64,000 nucleotides of DNA from Sediminibacillus massiliensis (GTDB taxonomy: Bacteria; Bacillota; Bacilli; Bacillales; Amphibacillaceae). A program made the translations under genes and the position numbers. Below the pieces are notes generated by a model. The model did no database searches, had not been told where the DNA came from, and saw only the letters and a list, made by a program, of their open reading frames with translations. Of this stretch, positions 20,824 to 28,968 are shown piece by piece. Location: positions 1 through 64,000 of the forward strand of contig NZ_LT732533.1 of NCBI RefSeq assembly GCF_900156915.1. Reading direction: 5' to 3'. Each line of letters opens with the position of its first letter. Within the stretch, counting starts at the first letter, position 1.

Positions 20824-21156
20824 ATGGAAGAGCGCTTTATTTTCTTACTCATCCATTGTTATTTCATAGCTTTAGGCGTCATCCTAGGTGGTTCGATTAT
20901 AGGAGCAATAGGATACTTGGTTACCGGCGATCCGCCACTGACAGCGGTCAGCAATGTGGCTAAAAGGCTGAGGATATGGGCAATTGTAGCAGCTATCGGT
21001 GGATCCTTTGATGCGATATCGAATCTTGAACGAGGTATTTTCGAAGGATCGACTATCGATATTGTCAAACAAGGTTTGTTGATGCTGACAGCTATGGCAG
21101 GCGTACAGACCTCTCTCCTAATAATAGAATGGTTTACACAACAGGAAATTGATTGA
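20824..21156 (+). CDS. ytrH: Sporulation membrane protein YtrH
   Basis: A 110-residue protein with three predicted helices (about 8-32, 50-68, 82-102). The sequence matches the YtrH family (GAIGYLVTGDPPLTAVSNVAKRLRIWAI spread over residues 27-55). B. subtilis ytrHI is transcribed in the mother cell under sigmaE and is needed for efficient sporulation. AGGTGGAG precedes the ATG. It overlaps ytrI by 4 bases and is divergent from dnaE. Confidence 0.88.
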   Translation: MEERFIFLLIHCYFIALGVILGGSIIGAIGYLVTGDPPLTAVSNVAKRLRIWAIVAAIGGSFDAISNLERGIFEGSTIDIVKQGLLMLTAMAGVQTSLLIIEWFTQQEID

Positions 21157-21659
21157 TGCATATCCCGCCATATTACAAAAGAGAAAGCTGGCAGCGTTTT
21201 TTTTCCGGAGTTTTCATTGGTGCCATAATGGCTTTTGTTCTTTTCTTGTACATCTATGGACAATTTTATGAAAAATGGGTGGAAGAAAACATGGAATTGC
21301 ATGCTCAGATTGCTGAATTGGACCGCCAGAAAGAGGCACTCCTGGAAAATCAAAAAGATATCGATGAAAAAACGAAAGAAAAGGTGACGGTTCAAACGAT
21401 TGATGTAGAAGTTGAAAATGGGAAAGAATTAAGGTTAGACCGTTTAATTGTTCATCAATTGGAAGAGAACATTAAAGAAGAAATTCGGGATGTAGTGGGG
21501 AAAGACATTGTCAGCTTGTCCGAAAACGATTATTTCCTTGTATCCACAATCGAGAATAAAACATATCGGATTGACGACATAACATATAGGGCCACAGTTT
21601 CCAAGTTGATTATTGCCCCAGAGATTAAATTGACCATCAAACTTCACTTCTCCAATTAA
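21153..21659 (+). CDS. ytrI: Sporulation membrane protein YtrI
   Basis: A 168-residue protein with one N-terminal helix (FFSGVFIGAIMAFVLFLYIYG, split across residues 13-33), a coiled coil (about 40-72) and a C-terminal soluble domain. Its start overlaps the ytrH stop (ATGA), so the pair is one operon as in B. subtilis. No signal peptidase site is seen, so it is probably anchored with the bulk outside the mother-cell membrane. Confidence 0.85.
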   Translation: MMHIPPYYKRESWQRFFSGVFIGAIMAFVLFLYIYGQFYEKWVEENMELHAQIAELDRQKEALLENQKDIDEKTKEKVTVQTIDVEVENGKELRLDRLIVHQLEENIKEEIRDVVGKDIVSLSENDYFLVSTIENKTYRIDDITYRATVSKLIIAPEIKLTIKLHFSN

Positions 21660-21799
21660 TAACAGAACCAAAAAAATGAGCCAGAATGGACATGAATTTT
21701 TGAATATTTTTTTAAAATTACCAATAAACGGATAGCACGCCCGCAAACAGGGAATATACTGAAGATAGAACATAAAACCATGGGATAGGAGTGGTTTGC

Positions 21800-22033
21800 A
21801 TGTTGATCATAAGCAGGCGTGCAATGGCTCAGGAGAAAATGAAAAGTTTGATGAATGGATATTCGGCTTATGCGGAATCAGATGAATTGATAAGATTGGT
21901 TAAAAAAGAGATCGACAAACAAAATCTATCTGTAGTTTATGACAGTTCTGATGCTGGCTGTTGGTTTATCCCTGAAATCCAAACCGGTGATGCTGATAAT
22001 ACAGGAAAAATTTCTATTATGGAAAAAGGCTGA
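21800..22033 (+). CDS. Small hypothetical protein
   Basis: A 77-residue protein with an ATG at 21800 preceded by TAGGAG at 8 bases, so translation is credible. It is charged and soluble; an N-terminal hydrophobic patch (MLIISRR) leads into a Lys/Glu-rich helix. I do not recognise a family. Its stop lies inside a bidirectional terminator shared with nrnA. B. subtilis has no counterpart here that I recall. Confidence 0.55.
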   Translation: MLIISRRAMAQEKMKSLMNGYSAYAESDELIRLVKKEIDKQNLSVVYDSSDAGCWFIPEIQTGDADNTGKISIMEKG

Positions 22034-22058
22034 ACCTAAGTGAATAGGAACAGCCTTT
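22025..22058. terminator. Bidirectional terminator between the small ORF and nrnA
   Basis: Perfect 8-bp arms AAAGGCTG/CAGCCTTT with an 18-base loop, followed by CTTTTTG on the plus strand and by T-rich sequence on the minus strand. Confidence 0.7.
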
Positions 22059-22065
22059 CTTTTTG

Positions 22066-23010
22066 TTATTCAAATTGTCCGCAGACTTTTTCCAAATCGC
22101 TTATAACATCTTCCGTCTCTTCCCAATTTCTAACTGAAGCGCCAGCAGCCATTGGATGCCCTCCGCCGTTGTATTTAGCGGCAATTTCATTTATAACCGG
22201 ACCTCTGGAACGGAGCCTCACTCTGATTGTATCCTCTTCTTCGACGAAAAAGACCCAGGCTTTAATCCCTTCGATATCTCCCAGGACACCAACTAACTGG
22301 CTTGTTTCAAGAGAGGTCATGCCGAACTCCCGGAGAGTTTCTTTGCTGATTTTAATGCTGCTGGCCCCGGCAGGCGTTACCTCGAAGTTCTGAAGAATAA
22401 ATCCTTTAAACCGGGCAAGATGCCTCTTTGTATTATAGATTTTTTCATAAAGTTCAGTACGATCGAACGAGTAAGCAACAAGATCAGAAGCGTATTTGAA
22501 TGTCTTTTTAGTTGTACTCGGGAATAGGAACCTTCCTGTGTCGCCAACTATTCCGCCATAAATAAGTTTTGCAGCTTTATCATTAAATTGCAGTCCCTCT
22601 GCCTTGCCTTCCAAAAATAACTCATAAATCATCTCGCTTGTTGAACTGGCTGCAGTTTCAACCCAGGCCGGATCTCCATATGGATCGACATTTGGATGGT
22701 GATCTATTTTAATTATCTGCTTTGCCAGTGAATATCTTTGATCCGCTATTCTCTCTTGGTTAGCGGTATCACATATAATAGCCAATGCATCTTGATAAAC
22801 TTCATCACCAATAGAATCCATTGCCGCCAAAAAGTTCAATGATGGGTCCTCATCTCCGACTATGTATATTTGTTTCTCCGGAAAGGATTGTTTTAACATT
22901 TCGCCAAGACCTGCTTGGGATCCATAAGCATCCGGATCAGGTCTTACATGTCTGTGAATGATAATCGTCTGGTAATCTTTTATCGTCTCGATAATTTTCT
23001 TTTTGACCAT
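22066..23010 (-). CDS. nrnA: Bifunctional oligoribonuclease and pAp phosphatase NrnA
   Basis: DHH/DHHA1 phosphoesterase that degrades nano-RNA and dephosphorylates pAp. It has 314 residues. The N-terminal DHH domain shows HRHVRPDPDAYGSQ, IIGDEDPS-like spacing, ICDTANQERI and the signature DHHP in KIDHHPNVDPYG. The C-terminal DHHA1 domain ends with GGGHPMAAGA. GAGGAGG upstream supports the start. Confidence 0.95.
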   Translation of the reverse strand: MVKKKIIETIKDYQTIIIHRHVRPDPDAYGSQAGLGEMLKQSFPEKQIYIVGDEDPSLNFLAAMDSIGDEVYQDALAIICDTANQERIADQRYSLAKQIIKIDHHPNVDPYGDPAWVETAASSTSEMIYELFLEGKAEGLQFNDKAAKLIYGGIVGDTGRFLFPSTTKKTFKYASDLVAYSFDRTELYEKIYNTKRHLARFKGFILQNFEVTPAGASSIKISKETLREFGMTSLETSQLVGVLGDIEGIKAWVFFVEEEDTIRVRLRSRGPVINEIAAKYNGGGHPMAAGASVRNWEETEDVISDLEKVCGQFE

Positions 23011-23168
23011 TTTCGGCCTCCTCTATTATTCTGAAAAAAAAGGGAATTTGTTATTATATTAACTATATTAACTGTTGCAGCAAATAAATTTCTTGTGTTT
23101 TCTAGTAAATACACGTAAAAAAAGCTACAATGATTACATTGCACATTTCAGTTAGGAGTAGATTTCCC

Positions 23169-23459
23169 ATGTTTGTTTTTCCTATTATAATTGTTATTTC
23201 TCTTGTCTTATACGTCTATTATAAAGTCACCATTCTAAGGATTGATGACCCGCTCGATCAATTATACCTTAATTCAAAAGGCAAAGTATCTCTTGGCGTT
23301 TTTATTCTATTCTTCGGGATTCATTCCTACTTGTTTTATGAAACCAAGATTGCTTTGTACATAGGAATTGTCTTTGTTTTATTAGGTGCTATGCAAATTG
23401 CAGATGGACTGAAAAGGGCAAGGCATTATCGAAAAGAACTAAAAAAGGCCGGAAAATAA
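23169..23459 (+). CDS. ytpI: YtpI family membrane protein
   Basis: A 96-residue protein from the ATG at 23169, preceded by AGGAG. Three helices are predicted (about 1-18, 40-57, 62-80), with a basic C-terminus (KRARHYRKELKKAGK). Length and position after nrnA and before ytoI fit B. subtilis YtpI, of unknown function. Confidence 0.75.
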   Translation: MFVFPIIIVISLVLYVYYKVTILRIDDPLDQLYLNSKGKVSLGVFILFFGIHSYLFYETKIALYIGIVFVLLGAMQIADGLKRARHYRKELKKAGK

Positions 23460-23473
23460 CAAAAAAAACAGTC

Positions 23474-23497
23474 GCTGACTCTAAATGAAGAGTCAGC
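23474..23497. terminator. Bidirectional terminator between ytpI and ytoI
   Basis: Perfect 9-bp stem GCTGACTCT/AGAGTCAGC with a 6-base loop. T tract on the plus strand (TTTTTATTG) and an A-rich run on the other side serve both convergent genes. Confidence 0.9.
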
Positions 23498-23509
23498 TTT
23501 TTATTGTTT

Positions 23510-24847
23510 TTATCGGTCTATCAGCTGTGCGAGTAGCAGCGCTTTGCCGACCAATACTTTTTCATGAAATACCTCAATATCCAATTTGGCAAATTTCCTT
23601 CCGGCTTCTAACAATCTCGGTTTTATGGTCAACATGCTTTCCAGTTGGATCGGCTTAATAAAATAGATGGATAAATTTTCAACGACTAGGTCCCCTTTTT
23701 TATACTTTCGGAGCAGACGGCTGGATGCTTCTGTGACAAACGAGGTAAATACTCCATAGGACATGGTCCCTAACTGATTTGTCATCTGAGGGGTGACAAG
23801 GGACTGGTAAACGGTTCCCTCATCTTGTCCGTCCTCGACAGCTTCCAGGCGGCTTGCTACTATGTCGTCGATCGTCTGTCCGACCTGCGGCTGACGATTG
23901 ATATGTTGCAGTGCCTTTAAAACATCCTGTCTGGAAACAAGCCCCTGCAACTTGTGGTGCGGTCCAATCACTGGCATGATTTCGATTCCTTCCCAAACCA
24001 TCATATGTGCCGCATAGGTCAAAGAAGTTTCTTTTTGGACCGTCATCGGGTTTTTTGTCATTACCTTTTCGATGAACATAGAGCGGTCTTTTCCGATCAC
24101 ATCTTTGGAAGTGACCATACCAGTAACACGCCCTCCATCATCTACGACAGGATAACGGCTGTGCGTTGTTTGTTCGTTGAACTGATACCATTTGTCTAAC
24201 CTATCTCTTGGCGATAAATACACCACATCTTTTAAAGGTGTATAGATATCCCCGACCAGGACTATCTCTTTTTTGATCAATTGGTCATATATCGCTCTGT
24301 TAATCATGGCGGCAACCGTGAACGTGTCATAACTGGTGGACATTATCGGCAGTTTTTTTTCATCGGCGAGTTTTTTGACATTTTCTTCCGTGTCGAACCC
24401 GCCTGTTATTAAAACAGCAGCCCCTTCCTGCAAAGCCAGTTCATGCGCACGAACTCTGTTACCTACGATCAACAACGAATCCCGCTCCGTGTATCTCATC
24501 ATTGCATCCAGTTTCATGGCACCAATCACAAACCTGTTGAGGGTTTTATGCAGCCCTTCTCTACCGCCAAGGACTTGTCCGTCGACGATACTGATAATCT
24601 CAGCAAATGTGAGATGTTCGAAATTTTCCTTCTTTTTCTTTTCTATCCTGATCGTTCCGACACGCTCTATCGTACTTACCATGCCTTGATTCTCAGCTTC
24701 TTTAATTGCTCTGTAGGCAGTGCCTTCACTGACATTCAATTCTTTGGCAATTTGTCTGACAGATATTTTATTGCCGACTGTCAGCGAATCGATAAAAGCT
24801 AGTATCTGTTCGTGTTTGGTAGCCAAACTTTTCACCATTCTTTCCAT
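23510..24847 (-). CDS. ytoI: CBS-domain regulatory protein YtoI (HTH-DRTGG-CBS-hotdog)
   Basis: A multi-domain putative regulator. A GntR-like helix-turn-helix comes first (KISVRQIAKELNVSEGTAYRAIKEAE, about residues 28-53), then a DRTGG domain (about 80-190), two CBS domains (about 200-310) and a C-terminal thioesterase-like hotdog (about 335-440). Function is not established; CBS pairs usually bind adenosyl ligands. The true start may be the TTG at 24826 (LATKHEQIL), which gives 438 residues, close to B. subtilis YtoI. Confidence 0.87.
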   Translation of the reverse strand: MERMVKSLATKHEQILAFIDSLTVGNKISVRQIAKELNVSEGTAYRAIKEAENQGMVSTIERVGTIRIEKKKKENFEHLTFAEIISIVDGQVLGGREGLHKTLNRFVIGAMKLDAMMRYTERDSLLIVGNRVRAHELALQEGAAVLITGGFDTEENVKKLADEKKLPIMSTSYDTFTVAAMINRAIYDQLIKKEIVLVGDIYTPLKDVVYLSPRDRLDKWYQFNEQTTHSRYPVVDDGGRVTGMVTSKDVIGKDRSMFIEKVMTKNPMTVQKETSLTYAAHMMVWEGIEIMPVIGPHHKLQGLVSRQDVLKALQHINRQPQVGQTIDDIVASRLEAVEDGQDEGTVYQSLVTPQMTNQLGTMSYGVFTSFVTEASSRLLRKYKKGDLVVENLSIYFIKPIQLESMLTIKPRLLEAGRKFAKLDIEVFHEKVLVGKALLLAQLIDR

Positions 24848-24900
24848 CTGTACTAATAATTTTTATCTAATTGTTATTATACAGATGATTACATCAGCCT

Positions 24901-25128
24901 TCAATTTTTTCCAAATTCCTTCCGCTTCTGTACGTCTTGTTCCATGACTGGCGGTTTGACCATTCTTAATAGGGAGGCAAAATTGGAACCTGCCACCAAT
25001 AAGAAGAAGACCAACCACGCTGCCCAAAACATGGATGATAGACGGCCGCTGATTTCATGTATATACGGCCAGGCTAGATATAGAAAAAAACATGCCAGCA
25101 AAATTCTAAGCATTGCATACTGTCTCAA
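24901..25128 (-). CDS. Small two-helix membrane protein
   Basis: A 75-residue protein with a TTG start preceded by AAGGAGG at 7 bases. Helix one is about 7-25 (LRILLACFFLYLAWPYI), helix two about 32-52 (MFWAAWLVFFLLVAGSNF), then a charged tail. I do not recognise the family. The plus strand also has an open frame here, but the minus one has the better ribosome-binding site and the same direction as ytoI downstream. Confidence 0.6.
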   Translation of the reverse strand: MRQYAMLRILLACFFLYLAWPYIHEISGRLSSMFWAAWLVFFLLVAGSNFASLLRMVKPPVMEQDVQKRKEFGKN

Positions 25129-25255
25129 TTTTCTTCCTCCTTCTGTTTCTGAGATACTATTATTCTATGCCTGGCCCATTTTTATCATGAGTTATCAGCG
25201 ACTATATGATTAATCCAGAATCGAGCTTCGGTATTTTAGAGTTACCTTTGATGGG

Positions 25256-25946
25256 AACTGCGACATAGTGACAATTCTATTTTTTGAAGCTTATTCTTGT
25301 TCTGATTTTAGTTAAGCTTATGTACTCGCTGCGGCAGAACACTTCGCTTTCCGCGGGCACGGCCTCAGCCAGGGGACTACTTTGAATAAGCTTCCCTGCT
25401 CCCTTTGGGACTGCGATTACTCGCCCCATCTAAGACCCTTTGGGACTGCGGTTACTCGCCCCATCTAAGACCTTTTGGGACTGCGGTTACTCGCCCCATC
25501 TAAGACCTTTGCTGTTCCCACAGGATAAGGAAGGCTTCGTCAGCAATACATCGCACGAAGAAAATCGATTTGTATTTTCGAGGAGTCTGCGTGTTCTGCC
25601 TTCGCTGTTAGGATTTTCTGAATTTTGATGTTAGGAATACCTCCTGTCAGACATACTTTAGAACAACTTCTCACTTGATCAGAAAAACGAATGAAGCGGA
25701 GGATAAATGCGAGACTCCTGTGGGAAAGGAACAGTCTGAAGACCCCGCAGTGATGCACCTGCGTCTTCTAGTATCGCTTCGTAGTAAGCTTCCTCGGTGC
25801 AAGGGAGCAAAGGAGCCTACTCAAGGAGTACCCTGGCTGAAGCGTTCCCCACGGAAAGCGAGTGTTTTTCCGCAGCGCTGGACCACCTCTTAATCCGAAA
25901 AGGATGGTAGAAAGTCACGTTCAGTGAGCCCAGTTATGTCGCAGTT
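25256..25946. repeat. Composite structured intergenic repeat, copy C (cleanest, with terminal inverted repeats)
   Basis: Bounded by perfect 12-bp inverted repeats, AACTGCGACATA (25256-25267) and TATGTCGCAGTT (25935-25946). Inside, a minus-oriented type-2 backbone has arms GGCAGAACAC (25333-25342) and GTGTTCTGCC (25591-25600), and contains three 35-bp tandem units (25404-25438, 25439-25473, 25474-25508). A plus-oriented type-1 backbone follows (about 25694-25890) with the hairpin CTGTGGG/CCCGCAG and the tail CTGGCTGAAGCGTTCC. No transposase and no credible gene. I saw no clear target-site duplication. Confidence 0.9.
25404..25508 (-). repeat. 35-bp tandem unit, three copies, in repeat C
   Basis: Three head-to-tail 35-bp units differing by one or two bases (an A/G change and a final C/T). 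Each holds a GGGAC...GCCCC-type hairpin around the conserved core GCGRTTACTCG. The last two copies are identical over 35 bases, which points to recent duplication. Confidence 0.9.
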
Positions 25947-26002
25947 TATGTTTATTGTGTAAAATTAACCATTTTAAAGTCAGCGGTCTGAGGGTTGAAA
26001 AA

Positions 26003-26032
26003 AGAACCTGGAGGCTAAATGCTCCAGGTTCT
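26003..26032 (-). terminator. Intrinsic terminator of ytkL
   Basis: Perfect 11-bp stem AGAACCTGGAG/CTCCAGGTTCT with an 8-base loop, 16 bases past the ytkL stop. TTTTTTC follows on the minus strand. Confidence 0.88.
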
Positions 26033-26047
26033 GGTGGAATAAATGAT

Positions 26048-26728
26048 TTATAGTTCGAGGCTTTCTCCTGGTTTAAGGGCATGTCCTTTTCCAGGCTTCA
26101 CCTTTTCAGCAAATGCCTCTCCATCCTGCTCAATCAAAGGAAACGTATTATAGTGGATAGGAACAACTCGTTTTGCTTTTGTCCATTCTGCTGCGACCAA
26201 TGCATCTTCTGGTCCCATGGTGAAATTGTCACCGATCGGCAGGAATGCCAAGTCAATATCGTTCATATCCCCGATTAATTTCAAATCAGAAAACAGTCCA
26301 GTGTCTCCGGCATGATAGATCGTTTTGCCTTCTACTGTGAGCAATATCCCAGCGGGCATACCGGTATAGATACTTTGGCCGTTTTCATCTGTAAAGGCAG
26401 AACCATGAAAAGCCTGAGTCAGCTTTACTTTCCCAAAGTCGAACTCATGTGAACCGCCAATATGCATCGGATGTGTATTCAGTTCTCGCGACCCGAGATA
26501 TTCAGCCAGTTCAAAGGGTGCCACTACTAAGGAGTTGTTCCGTTTTGCGATATCAATGGTGTCCCCGACATGATCATTATGACCATGGGTAAGTAAGATA
26601 ACATCAGCTTGTACTTGTGCTGCATCAAGATCGGAAGTATCATTCCCTGTTATAAAGGGATCAATCAATATAGTATGCTTGTCTGTTTCGACTTTTACTG
26701 TTGATTGCCCGTGAAAGGATACTTTCAC
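26048..26728 (-). CDS. ytkL: UPF0173 metal-dependent hydrolase YtkL
   Basis: A 226-residue metallo-beta-lactamase-fold hydrolase. The signature HGHNDHVGD (metal-binding HxHxDH), further ligands at YHAGDTG and HYNTFP, and compact length match UPF0173. Substrate unknown. The gene is monocistronic with its own terminator and sits between the repeat C island and the PspA cluster. Confidence 0.92.
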   Translation of the reverse strand: MKVSFHGQSTVKVETDKHTILIDPFITGNDTSDLDAAQVQADVILLTHGHNDHVGDTIDIAKRNNSLVVAPFELAEYLGSRELNTHPMHIGGSHEFDFGKVKLTQAFHGSAFTDENGQSIYTGMPAGILLTVEGKTIYHAGDTGLFSDLKLIGDMNDIDLAFLPIGDNFTMGPEDALVAAEWTKAKRVVPIHYNTFPLIEQDGEAFAEKVKPGKGHALKPGESLEL

Positions 26729-26834
26729 TTTACATCACTCCTCCTAGATTAGTCATTCCCATCCTATCAATAGAGACAGGATGATACAAAACATATACCC
26801 TGTCGGCAACTATTTTAAAATTTTCTTGCTTCAT

Positions 26835-28385
26835 TCAGTAATTTTGCCAGGATTTTTCATATTTCTGAATTAGAATCGGATTTATTAAAGTATTAGGCTC
26901 CAAAGTTATCAATTCTCCATCCGAATCCAATATTTGCTTGTTTTCATCTTTACCGAATTTAGACAAACTCGGCAAAATCTCTGTTGTCAGGAATCTAGTC
27001 GGCACTTCAATATCCACCCCCTTCAGGTTTATCGGAGTCCGGCTGGCCAGTATAAACCCCCAATTCCCGAAACTAGGAACGTCAACATGCAGCTGCTCTG
27101 TTGATAAACCGGTAGAAGCTATCGTCTCTGATATTGTCCAGTAAACCTCCCTTGCAAAAACTGGACTGGTCGCCTGGACGCTCAACGCCCCCTCTGGCAA
27201 TAGATGATTCCTAATCAGGGAGTAAAACTCTTTTGTGTACAATTTATTCAGACTTTCGTCGTTAGGATCTGGAAGATCTACGATTATAACATCATACCAA
27301 TCAGTTGCATTCTCGAGAAATTCAAAAGCGTCTTCGTGAATTACTTCAACTTTTTCATTTTTCAGAGAGCCTTCATTTAATCGAAGTAAATCTTGGTTTT
27401 GGTTTGCTAATTCAACCACTGCAGGGTCTAAATCCACCAATGTTATTTGATCAACTTCCTCATATTTCAATACTTCTTTGGCGGCTATACCATCTCCCCC
27501 GCCAAGAATCAGGACATGGCTATGTGATTCAGCCTGTGTCATGGCCGGATGGACCAATGTTTCATGATACCGATATTCATCGGTCGAACTGAACTGCAGC
27601 CCGCCATTCAAATAAAGCCTGATATCTTCCTTATCTTTCGTAACAATTATCTTTTGATATTTACTTTGTTCCATATGTAAAATGGGATCTTGGTAAAGTT
27701 TTTGCTCGAAGGAGAAGGCCATTTCCTCACCGAAGAAAAAACCTGCTATCAAGAGAAGCAATATCGTTCCTCCAGTAAAAAAGTGAAAGGCCGCTTTTTT
27801 AATTTCTTTTCTGAACAGCCACAAAACAATCAAGGCTACCGTTACATTAATACATCCCACCAAGAATGCAGACTTAACCATTCCCAAATAGGGGCGCAGA
27901 AAGAAGGCGAATAACAACCCGCCAATCAATCCACCTGCATAATCGGAAAAAAGAACTCGTGCTGTACTGCGGTTCAGACTGACGCCTATTTCGTTTGCTT
28001 TCCGGATCAATAAGGGCAGCTCCACCCCTGTCAAAGCTCCTACTATTAAAGTAATAGCGTAAAGAAACAGAGCATCAGTACCTTCAGGTGAAAAAGCTGT
28101 AAAGCCAAACATGGCGAAACTGGAAAAACCGCCGATCAATCCGACGGAATATTCGATATACACAAAGGAAACAATCAGATGTTTCAGTACCTTCTCACTA
28201 AAACTTGCCCCGATTCCCATCCCAGTTAAAAAAAAGGAAATTATTAAAGTATATTGCTTTACTCCATCCCCCAAAATATAGGAACCTAATGCTCCAAACA
28301 GCACTTCAAAAATAATGCCGCAAATAGACACAATTCCTGATGCCCAATAAATAAAGTGACTTTGCCTAATTGATTGTTGATCCAA
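26835..28385 (-). CDS. Membrane-anchored polyamine aminopropyltransferase (spermidine synthase family)
   Basis: A 516-residue fusion. Residues 1-215 form about seven membrane helices; residues 225-500 are a spermidine-synthase-type domain. Catalytic motifs are conserved: LNGGLQF, DEYRYHE, VLILGGGDGIAAKE and DLPDP, so transfer of an aminopropyl group from decarboxylated SAM to an amine is likely. The acceptor is unknown. A TTG start is used with GGAG 10 bases upstream. Last gene of the DUF4178-PspA-DUF4247-DUF350 cluster, but preceded by a terminator hairpin. Known families, poorly understood as a system. Confidence 0.85.
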   Translation of the reverse strand: MDQQSIRQSHFIYWASGIVSICGIIFEVLFGALGSYILGDGVKQYTLIISFFLTGMGIGASFSEKVLKHLIVSFVYIEYSVGLIGGFSSFAMFGFTAFSPEGTDALFLYAITLIVGALTGVELPLLIRKANEIGVSLNRSTARVLFSDYAGGLIGGLLFAFFLRPYLGMVKSAFLVGCINVTVALIVLWLFRKEIKKAAFHFFTGGTILLLLIAGFFFGEEMAFSFEQKLYQDPILHMEQSKYQKIIVTKDKEDIRLYLNGGLQFSSTDEYRYHETLVHPAMTQAESHSHVLILGGGDGIAAKEVLKYEEVDQITLVDLDPAVVELANQNQDLLRLNEGSLKNEKVEVIHEDAFEFLENATDWYDVIIVDLPDPNDESLNKLYTKEFYSLIRNHLLPEGALSVQATSPVFAREVYWTISETIASTGLSTEQLHVDVPSFGNWGFILASRTPINLKGVDIEVPTRFLTTEILPSLSKFGKDENKQILDSDGELITLEPNTLINPILIQKYEKSWQNY

Positions 28386-28430
28386 TTTTCATCCACTCCG
28401 CTTGCTTAATAAAGCTAATTATCAAAAAAA

Positions 28431-28461
28431 CCTGACTTAATGTGATTCCCTTTAAGTCAGG
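28431..28461 (-). terminator. Terminator or attenuator between DUF350 gene and aminopropyltransferase gene
   Basis: Perfect 10-bp stem CCTGACTTAA/TTAAGTCAGG, 11-base loop, followed on the minus strand by TTTTTTTGAT. It lies inside the cluster, about 97 bases past DUF350 and 46 bases before the aminopropyltransferase start, so it should reduce or gate expression of the last gene. Confidence 0.82.
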
Positions 28462-28557
28462 CATAAAAGTATAAATGTGAATTTACCCTGCGAATTATTC
28501 ATGTGAAGTTTCCGAGTATGACTCCTTTTTATGGTTATCAACGGTAGAATACACGCT

Positions 28558-28953
28558 TTATGTAATGGACGCTCCAATTACAAATGCTAAACCAACCGAA
28601 ACAGCCAAGGAAACAACCCCTACAGCCACATTGTTGTTTTTTAGTTTTGTTTCCACAGAGAACTTCCTGGTCAACACTTCAAACAATAGATAAGCAATCA
28701 TTTGCAAGACCACTCCATAAGCTCCCCATATCAATGTTTCCCAAACAGTAATGCTGTGATAAACAGCAAATGCAAGGATAATGCAAATTCCAATTATTTT
28801 CCCACTGACAGATAACGCCACGGCTGTGTTGCCATTGGAAATTTCTTCCCAATCCTTATATTGCCTTGTTAAATATTCAAATATTACTAATCCGATAAGC
28901 ACTACCAGGATAGCAATGATAAAATATACCAATGTTGCGATAAACGGTCCCAT
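28558..28953 (-). CDS. DUF350 membrane protein with internal duplication
   Basis: A 131-residue protein with four helices arranged as two repeats. The first half ends GNTAVALSVSGKIIGICI and the second NNVAVGVVSLAVSVGLAF, the two DUF350 signatures. DUF350 (YjfL-type) proteins co-occur with PspA-family genes and polyamine-like enzymes in other bacteria, as here. Function unproven; a small membrane channel or scaffold is possible. It starts 15 bases after the DUF4247 stop. Confidence 0.87.
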   Translation of the reverse strand: MGPFIATLVYFIIAILVVLIGLVIFEYLTRQYKDWEEISNGNTAVALSVSGKIIGICIILAFAVYHSITVWETLIWGAYGVVLQMIAYLLFEVLTRKFSVETKLKNNNVAVGVVSLAVSVGLAFVIGASIT

Positions 28954-28968
28954 CTATACTACCTCCTT

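Noticed and set aside
20859-21395. 178-codon minus-strand open frame opposite ytrH and ytrI
   Set aside because: Shadow of two well-recognised sporulation genes on the plus strand.
24944-25213. 89-codon plus-strand open frame opposite the two-helix gene
   Set aside because: No ribosome-binding site, and the minus-strand frame has AAGGAGG and membrane-protein composition.
25440-25893. Open frames in repeat C (both strands)
   Set aside because: By-products of the repeat backbone; frames are not kept between copies.
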